NCBI GenBank assembly: GCA_038501785.1
Contig: JBAMJR010000084.1
Location: 1,858,501 to 1,922,500, forward strand
Length of the DNA: 64,000 bases
Source: Myoxocephalus aenaeus
Lineage: Eukaryota; Chordata; Actinopteri; Perciformes; Cottidae
Direction of reading: 5' to 3'
The notes under the pieces are model-generated. The model saw nothing but the letters and a program-made list of their open reading frames with translations. It had not been told where the DNA came from and did not search any database. The position numbers and the translations under genes are program-made. Shown piece by piece: positions 51,401 to 60,400 of the stretch; within the stretch, counting starts at the first letter, position 1, and every line of letters starts with the position of its first letter.

Positions 51401-52639
51401 TACCACTAGTGGCAGTGTTTTTAAAAGCAGATACCCATTTAGTTTGTATCATTCAGTCATACAGGATTAAACCAATAGGAGAAGCACCTTATTAGACTGC
51501 CCACACACTGTAATGAGTTACTCTGAACCTTCAAACGTGTACTATTAGATTGCCATATCTGGTCAAATCAATCGAAAACTTAATTTTTAATTAGGGAATC
51601 TCTAAGGAAAAGCCTCTTGGAAAGTAAGGAAGGACTTTTGCCTTCTCTTGAGTAAATGTGGCAAGCTTTTCACCCCTGCACCGTAACATTGTGAGTTAAG
51701 ATCAGGTGTAAAAAGGATTGCTCTGACTGTATAAAACAATAGAAATTGACATCAGCAAATAAAAAAAGACAGAAAGTGAAGGACACTGGATGTGTTCTGT
51801 TTTGAATACCTGGCTTTGTCACCCAAAAGGCCCCAGTTGTATTGAACAGTTCCCTTCCAATTGTAAATCACATTATGAGTCATGCCGTGTAAGTGCACTC
51901 AGCCAGAGCGCAGCAGGAACGATGCCGTGAAAAACCCTCTCGTGTTAACGCAGGTTGAAGCCTTTTGAGGTCGCGGCGGTGGGGGGAAAAAACACATGAC
52001 GCATTCACTACGGCATGCGAGGACGGTGACCCCGCGCGACTGCTTCCCTCCCGTCTTATCGCTCCTCCCGTCCCAGCTATGTCTCCATTGTGTCGTGCGA
52101 TTGAGAGCATTTCAATGACAGGAATCTTGTTTTGCTGAATAGCGCGGCCTAGTCTTACACACATGCCAGGACATTCCTGGAGCTGGTAGTCTTTCCTTTT
52201 GGCAGCGCTGCACCTCTGTCTCCTCTACTCTGTTCCCCTTTGCGTTTTTCTCTCGACTCACTCCTCTCCCCTTCCTCTCCATTCCTTAGTCCTCCTCAAG
52301 GTGACCGTCCAGGAGAGAGCGGGACGGGGAGCTGGACGCGTGTATCGATCTGCACTCGTCATCGTAAACACCGGCCTGCTTTTCCCTGATGAATAAGCCA
52401 CACCACAATAAGCCACAATAACTAATGACTATTCATTACACGTCCAGAATACCGCACAAGCTCCCTCAGTCGGCCTAATCCAGGATCTCATTCCTCTCTC
52501 GCATGTCATGTCTCCATTTGTCAGCAATTATGTGACAACGCAGCGACAGCAGCCTGAGCTTTCCTCCAGCTTCACAAGCCTCCAACAGATGGCGGTGTGA
52601 ATCGCTCTATGAACACTGTGTGAGTTTAGGACAGGGGAG

Positions 52640-52965
52640 CAGATGCCTCTTCTCCTCTCCTCGGTTATTCTCTTCTTCTCTTTTCTTCTCTGCTCTTCTT
52701 CTCTTCTTCTTTTCTCTGTTCTTCTCTTCTTTTCTCTGTTCTTATCTTATCCTCTTTTCTTCTCTGTTCTTCTCTTATCTTCTCTTCCCTTCCCTTTTCT
52801 TCTCTTCTCAGTTCAGTTCTTCTCTTCTCAGTTCTTCTCTTTTCGTCTCTTCTCTGTTCTTCTCTTCCCTTCCCTTTTCTTCTCTTCTCAATTCTTCTCT
52901 TCTCTGTTCTTCTCTTCCCTTCCCTTTTCTTCTCTTCTCAGTTCTTCTCTGTTCTTTGACCTCTT
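52640..52965 (+). repeat. Polypyrimidine minisatellite (TCTTC-rich), about 320 bp
   Basis: The sense strand is almost wholly C and T, with sparse G or A. A 30-bp word beginning TCTCTTCCCTTCCCTTTTCT and ending TCTCTTCTCA recurs exactly at 52781-52810 and 52861-52890, and again at 52911-52940. The overlapping open frames rich in Ser, Leu and Phe come from this repeat and are not genes. Confidence 0.95.
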
Positions 52966-53254
52966 TAACTCTGATCTTCCCTTTAAATTTTTACATGAGT
53001 CTCAAAAGAAAAACATACATTTTCTAGTAAATTGAGCGTATATATGTTTAGAATATATTCGATATCTAACAGCTTCCAATACAGCATCTCTATGCCGCTT
53101 CCTGCACACTAAGGGAAATATCCAAACCCAAGACACTAACACACCACATTCAGACATGTGGGACGCATTTCTGGAAACTTGTGACTGACATGTGCTGATG
53201 TCTGTTCTTGTTTACATACTTGATGCTTTTATTGCCCTCTGTTCTGCAGCTTTA

Positions 53255-53320
53255 GTGTCTCAGAAAAAAAAGTGCCCTGCAGGGATAATAAAGATAATCT
53301 TGTCTTATCTTATCGTGCAT
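53255..53320 (+). repeat. Possible LINE-type 3' tail
   Basis: GGGATAATAAAGATAATCTT followed by GTCTTATCTTATC is the sort of tail seen at 3' ends of fish L2/Rex-type LINE copies. No coding part of a LINE was recognised upstream. Confidence 0.35.
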
Positions 53321-54053
53321 TTGGTTTGAGTTCATTTGACTAACGTCTACAGATTTGACGTGTTCTACTCTGAGCACCACACCGGCTGTTAACGTGAGAC
53401 ATTTAGTTTACTGTCTTTTACTTTTGTGACATTTTGTCTCATAGTGACTTTTTGCTCCGTGATGTCACTAAGACGTTTTCCTCGCTCCAGCTCTTTATCC
53501 ACCATTACACACCCCCCTATAGCTCTTGGGCCACAGTTAACGTTCTGACAAGTATGCGTTCCCTCATTACGCTCCTTGTTTATTTGATGTTTGCTAGGTG
53601 ACAGCTCTGCGTACGCGTTTGTTCGTCTACTTGCATGCGTCCGTGTTTGTTGTAGTGCACCAGATAACAAACAAACAGCCGCAGGTGGAGGCAGGAAGGG
53701 GGTCAGGAAGGGAGTTCCTGTGGGAACAGGAGTCCTGTGTCCTCCCCACCGTTGTCTCGCCACTTGTACGTGTCTCCACCAGGCGCTGTGGCGGTTGGAA
53801 GTACGTGAAATTCAGTTCAAGCAAGCAATGACGCATATATTTGGGAAATGTATGGGACATTGTGAGGGGCATTTTTCACGAAGGACAATCAACAATTGAT
53901 ACATCACATAAAATCATCAGTTGTAATCATATGTAATGTTGTTGTTTTTTTTTTAGAGAGTGAGGCCAAGAAAGACTTTCCCATCTTTAGTGAACAAAGA
54001 AGTCGTCTGACATTATTGCGTGTGATGTATTACATCTTCTGTATTTTTGTCAG

Positions 54054-54301
54054 GTGATGAAGACAATATACGTTATTGTGTTGGGGTTCATTCATATTGT
54101 ATTTATTTAGTTCGGAAATTAGAAGAAGAAAATAAAAGAAATGAAAGGGATCTCAAGGATACGGAGTCAGCCCCGCCTTTGACTGTCCCATGTGTTGTCT
54201 GTGGTCAGAGGGCGGGTCGGGGACAGCTGGAGCGTCACCTGTCACGGCATCACATGCGTTTATATGACACAGCAGTGGTGACACCCAACTCCATCGAGTG
54301 A
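54054..54301 (+). CDS. Unidentified open frame with a C2H2-like zinc-finger motif (candidate terminal exon)
   Basis: A frame that is open from an acceptor-like TTTTTGTCAG (ends 54053) reads G-D-E-D-N-I-R-Y, then an acidic/basic segment (L-E-E-E-N-K-R-N-E-R-D-L), and then PCVVCGQRAGRGQLERHLSR followed by H-H-M-R-L-Y-D, stopping at 54301. C-x2-C ... H-x3-H spacing (11 residues between) is close to, but shorter than, a classical C2H2 finger. There is no ATG, so it would need an upstream exon. A second open stretch preceded by a T-run acceptor lies at about 53957-54053. It could be a decayed transposon exon, an exon of an unknown gene on the sense strand of kcnq1's intron, or chance. No family is recognised. 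Confidence 0.3.
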
Positions 54302-56198
54302 ACAAGATCACAAAAAAAACTCTCAGTACAATACCCCTTCAGTAACCACCAATTAAGAGAAGCCCGTGTAAATTACAACTAACTACACAAGCGATCCATA
54401 TTTAATTAAATACAAAATAGCAGCATTTGTCTGACCTAGTGGCTGATTTCTATTTTATATCGACTTATAGAGGTGCCAGATTGTCGTAAGCACACAAAAT
54501 GATGTAATGTGCCGAAAGGAAAAGTCTGGCAACCCGTGGCAACATATAGTACGGCGTGTCAAACACAGTCGGAAAGCGTGTTAGCGAAGGGGAACAGTGG
54601 TTACGAGCAGGCCGCCATCAACACTGACTGCAGGACTCATGAATTATATTTACATAACAGACAGAACACACTGCGGCCTTTCAAATAATCCATTATCTCT
54701 ATCTCAAAACTCAAATGTTCTTTCGCTCTGACTTCCCCCGCTCTCACCTGCTGTTGCGTTTCTCATTCGTAACACACGCCATCTCTTTCGCCGACACACA
54801 CACACGCAAGGAAATGTTGTCTTTCCACACACAAGTCCACAACCGTCGGTGAGACATCCATACGCATGGAACATTTGCACCCCTCACCCACAAGCACACA
54901 TATATACATAATCAATGGCAATAAAAAAAAAGAAAACACACCTGTCTCATAATGTTTTTCTTGTCTCTCGCGTGGGACCCCAGGGCCGCTGCTTTCAGAA
55001 AACACAGCAGGAGGAATTCCTGATCCATTTTAAGCTCCAACGAGAATGTTGATAAGTCTGTAGATTACTGCCCAACATGTTTATGATAGCCTATTATTCT
55101 CTAAGCTTTATCCGGGCCCAGCGCGTGCTTCGTCTACTTAGCACAACTATTTAGGTCATGGTACAATCACAGAGGAAAGCACTGTGGATGGAGAAAAAGC
55201 AGGAACCCTCAGCAGTAAGTGTCAAAATCCAGCTATTCTTGCTCTGTCATACAGTATATTTCTGACCAAATTATCAGTTATGGCAGAGTTTACGTGAAAG
55301 TAGTCGTCAAGTCTGTCAAGCAGCCAACGTACTTGACCTTGCACATGACCTTTAAGTTCACAATCTGTGTCATCACAGAAGCACACAACTCTAGAAAACG
55401 TACATTTTGTAGTAATGAGATCAAAAAAACGAATGAATTTGTCTGGAATCTTATCAGTTATTTATACATGATGATCATTGGCATGCCGCTCTTTTCTGAG
55501 ATGCACCGTGATATTTGAGATTTACACTTGCTATTGTGGCTCCTAGTTCAACAACAATAATGGCTGCTAAATGTCTCTCTCTGCCGTAAAAGTGTCCGGT
55601 CCATCAGGCACACGTACTAAAAAAGATGGGGAGAAAGAGGGTCTATGAAAACGCCATTGATGTTAACTATCTAACTGCGCCGTGCCAGAATAACCGCAGC
55701 TTGGCCGGAGTCGTTCGCTATCAGCGCCGAGTGGAGACAGGAGTCTGAATCTGTCTGTTCTTCCCCGGTGCGTGAGATGTTATGGCTCTTTGATGTGCTT
55801 CGCTGTTTAGTCTTTGATTTACAAAGCACCATCTCTATCATTCTCCCTGGTTTCTAGCCATCGGAGCCATCAGAGGATATTGATTTGTGCGCGCGTGTGT
55901 GTGTATGTGTCTAAGTACTTCAGGAGGAAAAAAGAAATAAGTACGACGGCTGTGAAGATGTAGATGATCCCTTTTGAAGTTGCAAAAGTGTCCACAGTAA
56001 GTCTGTGTGCCTGCTTTGTGGCTGTGAGGACGTCTTGGTGTGTACGTGTTTCTGTGCCCTCGCTGCATTTGAATGTCACCAGACAGTCTCGTTATCTGTT
56101 TACCATTCATCTTATTACACCATGGTTAGGCTGGCTGCATCCTGTCAGAGACGTCTCTGCTGGGTGACACACCTGTGTTTACAGTTGGGAAAGCATGC

Positions 56199-56199
56199 A

Positions 56200-56231
<32 letters not shown>
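56199..56231. repeat. (TG)n microsatellite
   Basis: A TG array of about 30 bp, about 290 bases before the last kcnq1 exon. Confidence 0.93.
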
Positions 56232-56233
<2 letters not shown>

Positions 56234-56521
56234 TGTCTGTCCGCCTACTCAAGGATCATATGGCTCAACAGCTTTTTTAATGAGTGGCTTTAGCAGGTAG
56301 ACGGCGACTGGCAGACTCCCATGTCATTATACCCTGTGCTGCTCTGTCATTGGGACTGCAACGATATGAAAGAGGCAGCTGGATATCAAGCAAAAGCGCA
56401 AAACTCGCTTTTGTTTGTTTTCGTAATGCAAGTCTGCACTGTACTTATGTGCAGATTGTTTATCCCGGAGGCCTTCAGCTGACTTAACCTGTTTGTGTTT
56501 TGTCACCGTGTTTAAATCCAG

Positions 56522-56668
56522 GTCCACCAGATGGACCAGAATATGAACTCCATTCTGCGGATCCTGATGGAGCAGTTTCCGCCCAAGCCGGTGCTGACGT
56601 CCACGCCCTCCATCCGCAGGGTGACCATCCAGAACCGCAAGGGTGCCAGCATCGACGAGGGGCTCTGA
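56522..56668 (+). CDS. kcnq1: KCNQ1 potassium channel, last coding exon (rest of helix D and C-terminal tail, stop at 56666-56668)
   Basis: After acceptor TTTAAATCCAG (ending 56521) the frame reads VHQMDQNMNSILRILMEQF, continues P-P-K-P-V-L, and ends G-A-S-I-D-E-G-L and TGA, 48 codons. The first ~19 residues align with human VTQLDQRLALITDMLHQLL: hydrophobic residues fall at the same heptad positions and complete the helix D assembly coiled coil. The phase (codon starts at the first base) matches the donor after EDK at 6757. Beyond the coiled coil the sequence does not resemble the long Gly/Pro-rich mammalian tail. It is a compact tail with a basic stretch (R-R-V-T-I-Q-N-R-K) and an acidic end. 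The exon lies 49.8 kb from the previous one but no better candidate continuation was seen between them. The acceptor has a rather poor pyrimidine tract. I am confident of the exon; that the tail is the main isoform is inferred. Confidence 0.9.
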   Translation, partial: VHQMDQNMNSILRILMEQFPPKPVLTSTPSIRRVTIQNRKGASIDEGL

Positions 56669-57735
56669 TGTCAGACTGGGGATGATGATGTCGTCGTCAC
56701 CAAAGGAGAATTAAAGGACCAGCCTAGCCCCCCCCCCAACCCCAACATGGTCGGCCAGCCTGCAAATATCTTTTTCTCCATTCTCCAAAACCCTCTCTTC
56801 CATTTGCGATCCAATATTTCGACCACGAAGAAGAGAACAACTTTTAATTGACCACTCGGCGCTGCGCTGCGTTGCCCTCGGACATGAGGCCAAGAGCAGC
56901 AGTGAGAGTGGGATTCGTGGTGCAGAAAGAAGGCTAACTGCCCCCCCCCCCCCCCTTTCCATCTGATGATTGTTGCCCCTTTTAATGGGTCTTTTTTCAT
57001 ATTGACAAGATGTAGCATTCTCTTCCACACCAGCATTGTGGGGCCTGAGTCATTTATTCCTCTACATTCGCCTCATAATCAACACTCGTCAGATAATGTT
57101 AATGTACGTGTGGCCTGTCACTGAGCCGCATTCCTCTACTCCAAATATTATTCCAAAGCTAACTAACCCAGTAATGAAGTCGTAATGCAATCAAAGCACC
57201 AAAGTCGCAGAGAAAAAAGTGAGAGTCCAGCCATGGCAGAGGCATTCCTCGAATCCTTCTGATTATCTTGGCACCACCCGCACCCGGTACACAACAGGGT
57301 TATTTCCATAGCCGCATATCCATCAGGACTAACTGTGCTTAGGCTGCCCTGGGTGTTTGTTTGTAGTGATCGCATAACACACGGAGGGAAGAGTCGATTA
57401 TCTGTTGACTTCGCCCTGCGTTGGGGGATCAGAAGGCTGGGGTAAGAGAAATGGAACCAAATAAATGTGGCTATAACGCGGTGCTGATTTACAGCAACAG
57501 TTGAAGCTCGTGAAAATAACCAAACTGCCACGATGGAGCCGGTGCTGCATTACAGGGAAACAGTCCGAAGTCAAAGGCCCGGTCTCTCCGTTTGCTTCTG
57601 GATTTTCACCGCGGGTTTTCATGCGTATATCAATCTCAAACACTCTTAGCGGCACCACGACTCACTCCACCCTGCTTAATATCCTCTATTACCCTCTTCA
57701 GGGGGCTCACGCTGCTGTGTGCAATTTGAAATAAA
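56669..57735 (+). other. kcnq1: Probable kcnq1 3' untranslated region (end uncertain)
   Basis: Sequence after the stop codon has no continuing frame. It includes C-runs at 56729-56738 and 56941-56955. AATAAA hexamers in sense occur at 57460-57465 and 57730-57735, with later ones at 58480-58485 and 58675-58680. Any of these could be the real poly(A) signal. The boundary given is a guess at the second hexamer, not a mapped end. Confidence 0.4.
56941..56955 (+). repeat. Poly(C) run in the probable kcnq1 3' UTR
   Basis: Fifteen consecutive C bases 273 bases after the stop codon. Together with the C-run at 56729 it would be a candidate site for poly(C)-binding proteins if transcribed. Confidence 0.85.
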
Positions 57736-60060
57736 TTTGCCCCATTAAAGCTCTGATTATTTTTTTTTCTCTCTGCAGAGCTAATTAAGTGCTGAATTCC
57801 TGGTAAGGGGAGATTACTCACTGTGAGCGACTAATGAAAAGAAACACTGGAAAATGTGCAGAATTGAAACAGTAAGCTTGAAGGGGCAGGCGCACTAATT
57901 CTGTGTGAAAGGTTTGGAAATGTCAGGATAACACTGAGAGCCCACGTTTGAAATGATAAGACAATGCTGTCACTTGTTCCTATGTACTCACGGTATTTAT
58001 TCTGACGGGACGCCGAGGCGTGTTTGAAGTAGAAAATAGAAAACAAACTCAACTATGTAGCTACTGTATGAAAGGCATCCCATAATTATAGCACGAGACG
58101 GATGCTCACACAAAGCAGCGGTGAACGAGGACAGAGGGAAGAAGAGAGGCGTTCTCTCAGCACTAGTATGTGTTTTCATATGTTTGCCGTGGTTGAAAAC
58201 TATAGCTATTATTTATCTCACGTTGAATTAAGTGGTTGTGTTTTAAAGGCACTCTAGTTTTGTGACTAGTCTATTCTCCTGTACAGTTTTATAAGAGTTG
58301 TAAATAGAAACATTGCCTTATTGTACTGTATTTATTACCACGTGGAAAGATCAACCTGGAACATGTCTGCTTGTTGGAGCAATAAGAAAGGCAGAGCGAG
58401 GCTCCTGTTGTACAGATGGATGGAAATTATTACAAATGATATTGACGCACACCCTCTGCACTGTAGCTCTTCTGTAAATAATAAAAACTCCATTTCATTA
58501 TGCTCCGGTCTGCTTTCTTGGCGTATGAAGAATTTGATTACCAGCTCATCTATTCCATAATTTACTTTCATTGGAGGGTGAAACCTGTCTTATAGATTTT
58601 CGGGGGGGACCGTTTCATTTCCGAGCCGGAGCCGAGCTGGGTCAAGGTAAGCCATGGGCCGGAGTTTCCATCCAAATAAAATCTCCTTATTTCACTGAAT
58701 TCCTTTCACACTGCAATCACCACGGAGGGGGAAGAGTAAGGAAAAATAACACGTTCACCGCACCTACTTTGAACTTCCATATTCCATAACCCATTGAGGG
58801 AGGCATGCAGAGGAAAAAGAGAATGCGTCTCATGTTACCACTCAATTATATCTGCCTTCAAAGGCCAAAAAATACTGGGGATGTCCCAAGATCAGCACGG
58901 TCCAGCGCAGAGAGAGAGGGGAGGGGTCGTCCCTGGGGGGAGGGGGTGGACAGAGGAAGAAAGAGGAGAGGCAGGAGGAGGACAGCAGGAGCATAAGTGA
59001 GGTGAAGAGGGCAAAGGGGAGAGCAAAGCCATTTTCAATTAGCCAGAGAGACTACATGGGCCGGAGGGCCACAGTGCTCCGCTGCCTTTTGTCCTCCTCT
59101 GGTTTCTATCACTGCTCTGGGATTTTGGCAGGGAGATGGAGAGAGACGGGAGAAAGAGAGAAACAGAGGCCCCGTGGCTACCTCCGTCTGCAGAGGCCGC
59201 TCTGTGCCACCCCGCGCTCCTCTTTCATCTCGAGACTAGACGGAGAGAAGAGAGAGACCAGCACTTCAAACGGCGGTTTGATCTCAGAAGTACACGGGAG
59301 CACAAGCTAACAGAGTATCTGAGGAGGCAGTTAAAAGGAGAATAACATAAGGGACGCACTGTCACAGACACAGACACTGGACAGTGAAATCCGGCAATCC
59401 CAGAGTCTGTGCAGAGAAGGGACTCCGCTTGGTCATGAAACGCTAGACTCACTGAGCTTTGTCCATATTATCCTTGATTCTGCCACCTCAGCCTTGCTCG
59501 AAATACAGTCTTTATGCTGCTGAAAATAGGCTTGAAGAACATAGAAATCACAGACTTATTATTATTGTATGGTACTATTACATCTTACACATGACACAAA
59601 GCTAACATATCAAGAAACATGACCTTGTAGTATTGGTTGTACTAGAATAAGATGCATATCTGCAATATGTTCCTGTTGAATCTGAATCTTCACTCATGTT
59701 AAATCCCCAGTTTTGGTTCCCCAACTCCTGAGTTTCTTCACTGTCCCTCCCAGTCACGTGAGCACTTCAAATGTCTGCTATTTTGTTGACTTGGCAGTTG
59801 GTGTTCAACTAGCTGAAGTGAAGTTTTAGGCTTCAGGCCGATGGTTTAGTCGTGTGACTTGCCATTGGGTTGGTTTATTGTGGTTTTGGTTTGAAAAGAA
59901 AAGGAAAGACCTGCATACCGAGGTGTTCGCTGTAAGGGAAATGTCAAGGAGGAACAGCAGCCTTTTTTTACATTACAGACTCATATCCTAATGTTAATAA
60001 TAAATGAAAAAAATTACAGAGAAATCAACAGAGAATGATCATCTGACTCTTTGGCATTTC
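57736..60060. other. Region downstream of kcnq1, no gene recognised
   Basis: This could be further 3' UTR (AATAAA at 58480 and 58675) or intergenic DNA. A purine-rich stretch lies at about 58890-59170. Open frames in it have no recognisable motif. Confidence 0.5.
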
Positions 60061-60119
60061 AGAGTATTTTAACTCTTTGTTTTGGGTTTCCGACCGTCAA
60101 CATAAGTGTTTTGGGTTAC

Positions 60120-60400
60120 TCTACTGCTCTCGGCAGTATCGTTTTCAGACCAGCAGCTGTTTTCAGTGAACAAGCTCAGATAAAACCAGCGTACACTAAC
60201 TGACCAACACTAGACCGCACACAGACAACGTGAACGACTAGCTGGTGAACGTAATGGAGCATCTGGCAGCAGAAGAGCCAGATATGTCTTTCCCTCAGGA
60301 GTTGGTGGAGAACAAAGCAGAGCTACAAGTAGAGTGAATATCTGACTCGTCAGCACATGAATGCTAACGTTGCTCTGTGTCTGTTCAACGTGTAACTAAG
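60120..60400 (+). repeat. Teleost interspersed repeat fragment
   Basis: AGAGCCAGATATGTCTTTCC, CTCAGGAGTTGGTGGAGAAC and GCTGGTGAACGTAATGGAGC match from memory a frequent fish repeat carrying 'GAGCCAGATATTTCCCTCAGGAGTTGGTGGAGACC'. The open reading is broken and has no protein motif. Confidence 0.5.

Larger units (their letters stand above)
6758..56521 (+). other. kcnq1: kcnq1 last intron, about 49.8 kb
   Basis: Bounded by GTAAGC at 6758 and ATCCAG at 56521, this one intron fills more than three quarters of the window and interrupts the helix D coiled coil between K and V. On both strands I found no convincing nested protein gene, tRNA or rRNA. It holds microsatellites, MITEs, degenerate interspersed repeats, G-runs and GC-rich patches, most of which are listed separately. 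Between those entries the sequence is ordinary AT-rich intron. Large 3' introns are also a feature of mammalian KCNQ1. Confidence 0.85.

Noticed and set aside
52620..53035. Two overlapping Ser/Leu/Phe-rich frames of 130-135 codons
   Set aside because: They are translations of the polypyrimidine minisatellite. A membrane-protein look is a by-product of TCT/CTT/TTC codons.
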